Both the position numbers and the translations under genes were made by a program. From an uncultured Aquimonas sp. (GTDB lineage Bacteria; Pseudomonadota; Gammaproteobacteria; Xanthomonadales; Xanthomonadaceae), in contig CAMLOR010000227.1 in the NCBI GenBank assembly GCA_946481615.1, positions 1-5,668 on the forward strand: DNA of 5,668 nt, written 5' to 3'. Within the stretch, counting starts at the first letter, position 1, and every line of letters begins with the position of its first letter. Positions 1 to 4,699 of the stretch are shown in pieces. The notes below the pieces were generated by a model. That model made no database searches, was not told the origin of the DNA, and saw nothing but the letters and a program-made list of their open reading frames with translations.

Positions 1-139
1 GTTGCGCCGCCCGCGCGCTGCGCGCGCGGGTCCCCTCCGGTCGCCGGGGGTTTTCCATTGCACTTCCATGTGCAATGGAAAACGGCCGGCATCCCTGCCG
101 GCCCCCGCTTCGCGGGCCTGATCCGTCGACCTGCGGCGC
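1..139 (+). repeat. Multi-hairpin repeat element, copy A (may continue left of the window)
   Basis: This is non-coding DNA with four consecutive hairpins. A GC-rich stem pairs 10-17 with 23-30. A 14-bp perfect stem pairs 50-63 with 70-83 around the loop TTCCAT. A 7-bp stem pairs 84-90 with 97-103 around the loop ATCCCT. A short hairpin, CCCGCTTCGCGGG, lies at 104-116. Two weaker long-range pairings (4-10 with 133-139, and 39-43 with 127-131) could close the whole into a cloverleaf. The order of hairpins, the GGGGTTTTC junction and the GCGGGCCTGATC tail match copy B read on the minus strand (358-563), although the stem sequences differ. It could end a gene lying to the left. The hairpins are seen directly; membership of one family with B and C is inferred from the shared layout. 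Confidence 0.65.
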
Positions 140-260
140 CTACACACATCCCCGAACCCCCGAGCGCCCCCGCGTCCTCGGACCCTCGACGCAATCCGAG
201 CGAGCAGAGCGCCCTCCGGCCGTCGATGCGATTCGTGCGTGTAGAGCAGCTGCGTCCCTC

Positions 261-343
261 CGTCATTCCCGCGCAGGCGGGAATCCAGTGACTTGTGCGA
301 GGCGTTTCAAAGTCACTGGGTCCCCGCCTTCGCGGGGACGACG
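261..343. repeat. 83-bp imperfect palindrome, REP/MITE-like intergenic repeat
   Basis: Arms 261-294 and 310-343 are 34 bases each and form an inverted repeat with about six mismatches around a 15-base centre. Each arm holds its own small palindrome: ATTCCCGCGCAGGCGGGAAT in the left arm and TCCCCGCCTTCGCGGGGA in the right. The flanking CCAGTGACTT / AAGTCACTGG segments pair perfectly. The motif GTCATTCCCGCG...CGGGAATCCAG is familiar from dispersed repeats in many beta- and gammaproteobacteria. Translations through it give the tell-tale false peptides VIPAQAGIQ and VVPAKAGTQ. It lies between copies A and B of the other element. Whether it is mobilised by a transposase cannot be told here, and no target duplication was identified. 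Confidence 0.75.
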
Positions 344-357
344 AAAGGGTGAGGGAA

Positions 358-563
358 GTGCTCTTGCCGGGGTGGGGTGGACGGCGATGCGAAGGCGGCT
401 GGGCTCGGACGATCAGGCCCGCGAAGCGGGGCGCCGACAGGAAGTCGGCGCGTTTTCGCTGAGGCAGGATGCCGAATCGAAAACCCCGGCCGAGCCCAGC
501 TTCCCGCGCGCAGCGCGGGCGCCGCAGCCTCGCCGGCCACCCCACCCCGGCAAGAGCACCTGC
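358..563 (-). repeat. Multi-hairpin repeat element, copy B (complete, with 23-bp perfect terminal arms)
   Basis: A nested inverted-repeat structure of about 200 bp. The outer arms 358-380 and 537-559 are a perfect 23-bp inverted repeat, and inner arms 398-408 and 490-500 are a perfect 11-bp one. Inside lie hairpins 418-430 (CCCGCGAAGCGGG), 431-451 (8-bp stem, loop AGGAA) and 452-484 (base GTTTTCG/CGAAAAC with an inner GGC-AGGAT-GCC). Hairpin 503-519 sits between the inner and outer right arms. Bases 475-529 are the exact reverse complement of 5614-5668, and 541-563 of 5580-5602, so copy C is the same element in the other orientation. Read on the minus strand it begins 25 bases after the tcdA stop. 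It has no credible coding content. Its role as terminator, mRNA-end structure or mobile repeat is not known. Confidence 0.85.
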
Positions 564-588
564 GACAGACTCACGCGCACCACCTGCG

Positions 589-1380
589 CTACCGCCCGCG
601 AGCAAGAATCCTGGCCACGGCCCGCGACACCGCCGCAAAGGCGAAGGTACCGGTCACCTGCGTGACGGAGCCCAGCCCCGCCCCGCATTCCAGGCGCATC
701 GCCGCGTCGGGTTCGAGTTGCGGCCGCACGCCGCAGACACTGCCGTCGGCCTGCGGGTACTGCACGTTCTCGAGCGAATACACGGCCTGCACGCCGAAAT
801 AGCGATCGGCATTGCGCGGGAAGCCATGCTGCGCACGCAGACGTTTGCGCACCAGCGCGAGCATCGCGTCGTGCTCGGTGCGCGACAGATCGCGCACCTG
901 CACCTTGGTCGGGTCCGAACGCCCACCCGCCGCGCCGCAAACGATCAACGGGATCTTGCGCCGCCGGCAGAACGCGATCGCTTCCACCTTCACGCGCAGA
1001 CTGTCGCAGCAATCGATGACGACATCGTAATCGCGCGCCAGCAGTTCCTCGAGATTCGACACCGTCAGGAACTGCTGCCGCGCGTCGACCTCGATGCCCG
1101 GATTGATCGCGCGCGCGCGCTCGGCCATCGCCTCGACTTTCGCGCGCCCGTACTGCCCCTCCAGCGCCGGCAGCTGCCGGCTGGTGTTGCTCAGGCAAAG
1201 ATCATCGGCATCGATCAGCGTGAGCCGCCCCACCGCCGTGCGCGCCAGCGCCTCGACCGCCCACGAGCCCACGCCGCCCACGCCCACCACGCACACGTGC
1301 GCCTTCGACAACCGCTCGACGCTGCCGCGTCCATACAGGCGGTCGATGCCGGCGAAGCGATCGTGCAGGGCGCGTTCCAT
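589..1380 (-). CDS. tcdA: tRNA threonylcarbamoyladenosine dehydratase TcdA (CsdL/YgdL), ThiF/MoeB/HesA-type
   Basis: This 263-residue protein has the size usual for the family. TcdA is a cytoplasmic E1-like enzyme that uses ATP to cyclise t6A at position 37 of ANN-decoding tRNAs to ct6A. The start LYGRGSVERLSKAHVCVVGV resembles E. coli TcdA. The nucleotide-binding loop GVGGVGS is at residues 33-39, LIDADD at 55-60 ends the second strand, and SNTSRQ at 64-69 corresponds to E. coli TNTNRQ. VIDCCDS at 121-127 is the conserved Asp region (D126), and RLECGAG carries the conserved C-terminal Cys (C232). The ATG at 1380 fits the family N-terminus, but no Shine-Dalgarno precedes it. A TATCAT box 8 bases upstream suggests a leaderless or very short leader transcript. 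It is divergent from the cytochrome gene across 50 bp, and repeat copy B follows its TAG stop. No csdA or csdE partner is seen nearby. Confidence 0.93.
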   Translation of the reverse strand: MERALHDRFAGIDRLYGRGSVERLSKAHVCVVGVGGVGSWAVEALARTAVGRLTLIDADDLCLSNTSRQLPALEGQYGRAKVEAMAERARAINPGIEVDARQQFLTVSNLEELLARDYDVVIDCCDSLRVKVEAIAFCRRRKIPLIVCGAAGGRSDPTKVQVRDLSRTEHDAMLALVRKRLRAQHGFPRNADRYFGVQAVYSLENVQYPQADGSVCGVRPQLEPDAAMRLECGAGLGSVTQVTGTFAFAAVSRAVARILARGR

Positions 1381-1388
1381 GGGCGCGG

Positions 1389-1394
1389 ATGATA
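1389..1394 (-). promoter_or_regulatory. Candidate -10 box for tcdA (leaderless transcript)
   Basis: On the minus strand TATCAT (five of six matches to TATAAT) ends 8 bases before the tcdA ATG. This would place transcription start at or next to the A of the start codon, which fits the missing ribosome-binding site. No good -35 box is present at 16-18 bp, so the call is weak. Confidence 0.3.
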
Positions 1395-1420
1395 GGCGAG
1401 AATGCGGACATCGACCGAAG

Positions 1421-1829
1421 GAGCGAACGAATGCGTGCAGTGGCGATGCTGGCGGTGGGAGTCCTGGTGGGCGCGCTCGGCGCCGTGACGGCGGTCGGCG
1501 CGATGAAGCAGGAAATTCCCCTGCAGAAGGCCTCGATGACGATGATGCGCCACCACTTCCAGCCCCTGCGCGAAATGGCCGGCGGCAGCCAGTGCGACGC
1601 GGCCACCGTCGAGCGCCATCTGCGCGGACTGCAGGCGCTCGCCACCGAATTCGACGGCTTCCTGCCCACCGGCGGCGACGACGAAGCCTTCAAGCGCCAC
1701 GCCGCGAACTTCGCCGGCACCATGAACGAAGTCGCCGCCGCGCCGCCCGCGACCTGCCAGGCGCTGGGCGAGGCCGGCAAGAAGATCGGCGGTGCCTGCA
1801 AGGCCTGCCACGACGAATTCCGCGGCTGA
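1421..1829 (+). CDS. Class II cytochrome c (cytochrome c'/c556 family), exported; coding part starts at 1431
   Basis: A 132-residue monohaem cytochrome for the periplasm; the first ten bases of this entry are its ribosome-binding region. The ATG at 1431 is chosen because GAAGGAG (1417-1423) lies 7 bases upstream and the signal segment starts there. An upstream in-frame ATG at 1389 would add 14 polar residues. Residues 3-24 are a hydrophobic signal peptide or anchor. The body is predicted to be a four-helix bundle, with the haem motif CKACH at 123-127, six residues from the end as is usual for class II cytochromes. Helix A has Met36, Met38 and Met39, and a Met there is the sixth ligand in c556 types; which one serves is not known. 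Two extra cysteines, C55 and C109, may form a disulfide. The redox partner is unknown. The lipoprotein gene follows after 11 bases and is probably cotranscribed. Confidence 0.88.
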
Positions 1830-1840
1830 AGGAGAACGCC

Positions 1841-2260
1841 ATGACGCTGCGCCCGCTGCTGCCGCTCGCCCTCGCCGCCCTGCTCGCCGCCTGCGCCGCG
1901 CCGCGCGGCCCCGCGACCACGATCTCCGGCGAACCGGCCGAAGCCGCCGTGCCGCCCGTCGTGCAGGACGCCGATCCCACCGACGGCCGCTGCGCGCACT
2001 GCGGCGTGGTCGAACGCATCGAACGCACGAGCGCGCCCGCCACGGCGAAGAAGGACGGCGAGCCGGCGCTGGGCGGCATCGTGGGTGGCGTGTTGCAGGA
2101 CGAAAAAGGCGCCGCCGCGCCCACCACCAGCGGCTTCGAAATCACGGTGCGCCTCGACAACGGCAGCGTCGTCACCGTCCGCCAGCGCGCGCTCGGCGGC
2201 GTGCGCCAGGGCCAGCGCGTGGAGATCGTGGAGGGCCGTGCGCAGCCGCTGCTTCAGTGA
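1841..2260 (+). CDS. Small lipoprotein related to SlyB/glycine-zipper outer-membrane lipoproteins, with reduced zipper
   Basis: A 139-residue predicted lipoprotein. Residues 1-17 are a type II signal peptide ending in the lipobox LAAC, with lipidated Cys18. Ala at +2 predicts transfer to the outer membrane. A proline/alanine-rich linker leads to CAHCGVVERIE at 51-61; a CxxCGxV motif of this kind precedes the glycine zipper in SlyB-type lipoproteins. Only one short zipper-like stretch follows (LGGIVGGVL, 77-85). The C-terminal part, ITVRLDNGSVVTVRQ (101-115) and GQRVEIVEGR (124-133), resembles the small beta domain of that family. The family's usual second glycine-rich helix is absent. The CxxC lacks a following His, so it is not a haem site; metal binding or a disulfide is possible. 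AAGGAG at 1829-1834 overlaps the cytochrome stop, suggesting coupled translation. Its 3' end overlaps the convergent pirin gene by 7 bp. The exact function is unknown. Confidence 0.75.
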   Translation: MTLRPLLPLALAALLAACAAPRGPATTISGEPAEAAVPPVVQDADPTDGRCAHCGVVERIERTSAPATAKKDGEPALGGIVGGVLQDEKGAAAPTTSGFEITVRLDNGSVVTVRQRALGGVRQGQRVEIVEGRAQPLLQ

Positions 2261-3120
2261 TCGGGCAGCGGGATGAATTCGCTCTCGCCGGGAATCTGTC
2301 CGAAGCGCTGATCGCGCCACGCCTGCTTGGCGTGCTCGATGCGTTCGCGCGATCTGGACACGAAGTTCCACCACAGATGCCGCGCACCGAGCGGCGCGCC
2401 GCCGAACAGCACCAGGCGAGCGTCCGTGCCGGCAGTGATCGCGGCGGCGGCCTCCGGTGCCAACACTGCCAGTTCACCCGGCTCCAGCGCTTCGCCGCTC
2501 AACGTCACCTCGCCTGACAACACCAGCACGCCGCGCTCGGCGTGCGGCGCATCGATCGCGAGCGTCGCGCCTGCCGACAACCGCACATCGACGTAGAACA
2601 TCGGGCTGAACGTCTTCACCGGCGCACGCCGGCCGAAGGCCTCGCCCGCGATCAGCCGCAGCGTGGCGCCGCCCTGCTGCCACTCGGGCAGGGTGGCTGC
2701 GGGATGGTGATGGAATTCCGGCGAAGTCTCTTCCGACTCTTCCGGCAGCCCGACCCAGAACTGCAGGCCGTGGATGCCATGCCCCGCCTCGCGCTCCGCC
2801 GCGGGCGTGCGCTCCGAATGCGCGATGCCGCGCCCGGCCGTCATCCAGTTCACGTCGCCGGGCCGGATCACCTGCTCACTGCCCAGCGTATCGCGATGCC
2901 GCAGCGCGCCTTCGAACAGATACGTGACCGTCGCCAGGCCGATGTGCGGATGCGGCCGCACGTCGATGCCGTTGCCCGGCTCGAAACGCCCCGGACCGAT
3001 GTGATCGAGGAACAGGAACGGCCCGACACTGCGGCAAGCCATCGACGGCAACACGCGCCGCACGACGAACCCGCCCAGATCGTGCACCTTGCCGCGAACC
3101 CGTGTCGCGATTGCGCTCAT
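2254..3120 (-). CDS. Pirin family protein (bicupin, probable metal-binding, quercetinase-like)
   Basis: A 288-residue protein of standard pirin length. Pirins are two-domain cupins. The N-terminal cupin holds iron or another divalent metal, and some bacterial members (E. coli YhhW) oxidise quercetin; the physiological substrate is usually unknown. All four ligands are visible at almost the same positions as in human pirin: H57 and H59 in RPHPHIGLATVTY, and H101 and E103 in AGRGIAHSE. The second cupin runs from about residue 170 (SPMFYVDVRL...GVLVLSGEVTL...LAVLAPE) and lacks such ligands, as is usual. The tail HLWWNFVSRSRERIEHAK is typical of the family. The start is set at MSAIATRV because a longer reading frame (to 3228) adds unrelated residues, and TAGGAG lies about 11 bases upstream of this ATG. 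It stands alone on its strand, after the csp terminator, and converges on the lipoprotein gene. No signal peptide; cytoplasmic. Confidence 0.93.
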   Translation of the reverse strand: MSAIATRVRGKVHDLGGFVVRRVLPSMACRSVGPFLFLDHIGPGRFEPGNGIDVRPHPHIGLATVTYLFEGALRHRDTLGSEQVIRPGDVNWMTAGRGIAHSERTPAAEREAGHGIHGLQFWVGLPEESEETSPEFHHHPAATLPEWQQGGATLRLIAGEAFGRRAPVKTFSPMFYVDVRLSAGATLAIDAPHAERGVLVLSGEVTLSGEALEPGELAVLAPEAAAAITAGTDARLVLFGGAPLGARHLWWNFVSRSRERIEHAKQAWRDQRFGQIPGESEFIPLPDH

Positions 3121-3161
3121 GTTCGTGCGTGCTCCTACAGACGCCTGAGCGAGATTGTCGC

Positions 3162-3184
3162 AGAGCAGGTGGTTGCTGCGAGGT
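3162..3184 (+). repeat. 23-bp dispersed repeat, first copy
   Basis: The 23 bases here are identical and in the same orientation to 5554-5576. The core is GGTGGTTGCTGCGAGGT. At the second site the repeat directly precedes multi-hairpin copy C; here it lies between the csp terminator and the pirin start, with no multi-hairpin element after it. It has weak internal dyad symmetry (GCAG...CTGC). It may be a remnant or a separate module of the repeat family. Confidence 0.7.
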
Positions 3185-3226
3185 GGAGGACGCCCCCGCG
3201 TCCCGCGACACCACAACCGAGGCGCC

Positions 3227-3263
3227 AAAAAAGAAAAAGCACCGGCCGCAAAGCGCCCGGTGC
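3227..3263 (-). terminator. Rho-independent terminator of the cold-shock gene
   Basis: On the minus strand a stem GCACCGG/CCGGTGC (3257-3263 with 3239-3245), extended inside by CGC/GCG around a TTT loop with one mismatch, is followed at once by TTTTTCTTTTTT (3238-3227). This is a textbook intrinsic terminator, 35 bases after the csp stop codon. Confidence 0.9.
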
Positions 3264-3272
3264 CTTTCGACC

Positions 3273-3292
3273 GCCGGCCCGTGCGGGCCGGC
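3273..3292 (-). other. Second hairpin in the csp 3' untranslated region
   Basis: A perfect 8-bp stem GCCGGCCC/GGGCCGGC with a four-base loop lies between the csp stop codon and the terminator, 5 bases after the stop. No T-tract follows it, so it is more likely a 3'-end stabilising hairpin than a second terminator. Confidence 0.65.
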
Positions 3293-3297
3293 CCATG

Positions 3298-3507
3298 TCA
3301 CATCGCCGTCACGTCCTCGGCCTGCAGGCCCTTCTGGCCCTGCACGACCTTGAAGCTCACCTTCTGGCCTTCGGCCAGCGTACGGTGACCGGAGCCGTTG
3401 ATGGCGCGGAAGTGCACGAACACGTCCGGGCCGTTGTCACGGCTGATGAAACCGAAGCCTTTGCTGTCGTTGAACCACTTTACGGTGCCGATCTGCCGAT
3501 CCGACAT
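3298..3507 (-). CDS. Cold-shock protein, CspA family (single cold-shock domain)
   Basis: A 69-residue protein that is one complete cold-shock domain, an OB-fold that binds single-stranded RNA and DNA and acts as an RNA chaperone or antiterminator. [16 protein letters not shown] (6-21) contains RNP1 (KGFGFI, 16-21), and DVFVHFRAI (28-36) contains RNP2 (VFVHF, 29-33). Aromatic contact residues W11, F18, F20, F30, H32 and F33 are all present. The ATG at 3507 follows GTGGAG with an 8-base gap. It is monocistronic: its own promoter region and a leader of about 140 bases lie upstream, and a strong terminator lies downstream. Long leaders are typical of cspA-type genes controlled by mRNA structure, but whether this paralogue is cold-induced or constitutive cannot be told from sequence. 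The symbol is left empty because several csp paralogues look alike. Confidence 0.96.
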   Translation of the reverse strand: MSDRQIGTVKWFNDSKGFGFISRDNGPDVFVHFRAINGSGHRTLAEGQKVSFKVVQGQKGLQAEDVTAM

Positions 3508-3589
3508 TTTTAGAACTCCACAACAGTTGACCCCCCGGCGGCGAGCACCGGACTCACTGGCAGCAAGGGATGAAACGGGTGCGTCCGAC

Positions 3590-3605
3590 GCGCCGGAACC
3601 GGCGC
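3590..3605 (-). promoter_or_regulatory. Stable hairpin in the csp leader
   Basis: GCGCCGGAACCGGCGC is a near-perfect palindrome: two 7-base arms around AA, or a 6-bp stem with a four-base loop in RNA. It lies about 83 bases upstream of the csp start, within the expected leader, where it could shape mRNA folding or stability. Any regulatory role is inferred only. Confidence 0.45.
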
Positions 3606-3650
3606 CGTCTTGCCACGATCCACGGTGACCTAAGCGTGCTCAGCGCTTCG

Positions 3651-3680
3651 AGTTTAGCCCACGAAAAAGTCGACTGACTA
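3651..3680 (-). promoter_or_regulatory. Candidate promoter of the cold-shock gene
   Basis: On the minus strand TAGTCA (3680-3675, four of six to TTGACA) and TAAACT (3656-3651, four of six to TATAAT) are separated by 18 bp. Start of transcription near 3644 would give a leader of about 140 bases, similar to known cspA-type leaders. The AT-rich patch is exceptional in this GC-rich window, which supports the call. Confidence 0.4.
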
Positions 3681-3709
3681 GAGGGTTGCGGCCGGCTCCT
3701 GCAAAGCCT

Positions 3710-4576
3710 TCAAGCCGTCCGCGCCGACTGCCCCGCGAAGGCCTCGAAGGCATCGGCGATCGGCCCGGGCTCGCGCAGCCAGCCGAAGTGATCGGGCCGC
3801 CGCTGCACGAAGCGCTCGGCACCGAAATCGCGCACATCCCATGCCGCCCGCGGGGCCAGCGCGCGCAGCCGGCCGATGGCGCCGGGAGGCGCGAGCACGT
3901 CCTGCGACAACCGGATGGCCAGCACGCGACCGGACCAAGCGGCCAATGCATCGTCGAGCGCCGTCCCGAAATCGCCGATGCGGTAGTCGCCGCGCACGCA
4001 GCTGCGCGACCACTCGCGCATCAGGCGCGCGGCCTCGCGGCCCGCGAAGCCCAGGCGCGAACCGGGGAAGTGACCCGCCAGCGCCGTCAGCAACGGAATC
4101 GACTGCGCGAAGGCCAGCACGCCGTATTTCTTCGCGCCGGGGAACTGCCGCCAGTGCGGCTGCCCGCTCGCGACGAGGAACACGCCTTCGAGCCCGACGC
4201 CGCGGCGCGCCGCCTCGATCAAGGCGAACTGCCCGCCGAGACTGTGGCCGCCGATCCAGCCCGGCAGGCCGTCGAACTCGCGCGCCGCCACGGCCAGGCC
4301 CGCCGGCAGATCGAGATCGAGCAACTCGCGATAACTCCAGTCGCAGCCGCGCGCCGCACGCCGATCGCTCGAACCCAGGCCGCGCCACTCGTGCACGGCC
4401 ACCGCGATGCCGCGCGCGGCCAGCGCGTCGGCGAAGGTTTCGTTCGGCCCGATGCCCACGCCCAGCGCCGGCAGCCAGTAAAGCCAGGCGCGGGCGCGCT
4501 CCGGCACGTGCAATTGCAGCGTGGAGTGCGCGCCATCGCTGCTGGCGACGGCGAGGCGGCGGCGTTCGATCGACAT
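3710..4576 (-). CDS. Alpha/beta hydrolase (predicted serine hydrolase, COG4757-like)
   Basis: A 288-residue alpha/beta-hydrolase-fold protein with no signal peptide. Strand-rich YWLPALGVGIGPNETFADAL (33-52) probably carries the oxyanion loop, and AVAVHEWRGLGSSDRRA (58-74) is the conserved HxxRGxGxS-like turn. The nucleophile elbow GGHSLGGQFA (109-118) gives Ser112. Asp226 in RLSQDVLAP and His263 in RRPDHFGWLR complete a plausible catalytic triad in the right order and spacing. The arrangement resembles the uncharacterised predicted hydrolases of COG4757, recalled from memory; the substrate (an ester, amide or thioester) is unknown. The ATG at 4576 is the first in frame; only a weak GGA precedes it. 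It is divergent from the beta-lactamase across 123 bp and lies upstream of csp on the same strand, but csp seems to have its own promoter. Confidence 0.85.
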   Translation of the reverse strand: MSIERRRLAVASSDGAHSTLQLHVPERARAWLYWLPALGVGIGPNETFADALAARGIAVAVHEWRGLGSSDRRAARGCDWSYRELLDLDLPAGLAVAAREFDGLPGWIGGHSLGGQFALIEAARRGVGLEGVFLVASGQPHWRQFPGAKKYGVLAFAQSIPLLTALAGHFPGSRLGFAGREAARLMREWSRSCVRGDYRIGDFGTALDDALAAWSGRVLAIRLSQDVLAPPGAIGRLRALAPRAAWDVRDFGAERFVQRRPDHFGWLREPGPIADAFEAFAGQSARTA

Positions 4577-4661
4577 GCGCGGTTCCGGTGCGGGCCGCGC
4601 GCGAATCTAGCAGGTTGCCCGCGAATCGCCATGCGCACGCCTTCGGTGCGTCCGCGCCACG

Positions 4662-4686
4662 CACGACACTGCACGCCCCTGTCGTG
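4662..4686 (+). promoter_or_regulatory. Inverted repeat overlapping the ribosome-binding site of the beta-lactamase gene
   Basis: CACGACA (4662-4668) and TGTCGTG (4680-4686) are perfect 7-base inverted arms, 11 bases apart. The right arm runs into GTGGAGG (4684-4690), the ribosome-binding site 9 bases before the ATG. It could be an RNA hairpin that partly hides the site or an operator for a repressor. It may also be chance in GC-rich DNA. Confidence 0.4.
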
Positions 4687-4699
4687 GAGGCCGCCTGTC

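Noticed and set aside
50..83. The 14-bp hairpin as an ordinary intrinsic terminator
   Set aside because: It is not followed by a T-tract but runs straight into another GC-rich hairpin, and its place is shared with copy B. It is better treated as part of the repeat element.
1..588. CRISPR array or tandem repeat in the left gap
   Set aside because: The repeats are single inverted structures, not regularly spaced direct repeats with spacers.
58..665. Open frames on both strands across the left repeat zone, e.g. 58-291, 75-665 and 313-540
   Set aside because: They run through the palindromic repeats and give low-complexity Arg/Pro-rich peptides with the false-ORF endings VIPAQAGIQ and VVPAKAGTQ. 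No ribosome-binding sites and no domain resemblance were seen.
469..1392. Long + strand frame opposite tcdA
   Set aside because: It is a shadow of tcdA in GC-rich DNA; its translation is His/Arg/Ala-rich and resembles no protein family.
1991..2005. CAHCG in the lipoprotein as a haem c attachment site
   Set aside because: Haem c sites need CxxCH; here Gly follows the second Cys. The motif fits the SlyB-type family instead.
1202..2374. 390-codon minus-strand frame opposite the cytochrome and lipoprotein genes
   Set aside because: Both + strand genes have clear motifs (CxxCH, lipobox) and good ribosome-binding sites. The antisense frame spans several genes and its product is Arg/Ala low complexity.
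3129..3139. CTGTAGGAGCA on the minus strand as the start of a xanthomonad REP (TGTAGGAGCGGC type)
   Set aside because: Only about nine bases match and no palindromic partner follows. The same bases serve as the pirin ribosome-binding site.
4577..4699. AmpR/LysR-type operator for the beta-lactamase
   Set aside because: No convincing T-N11-A dyad and no LysR-type gene in the window. Only the short inverted repeat at the ribosome-binding site stands out.
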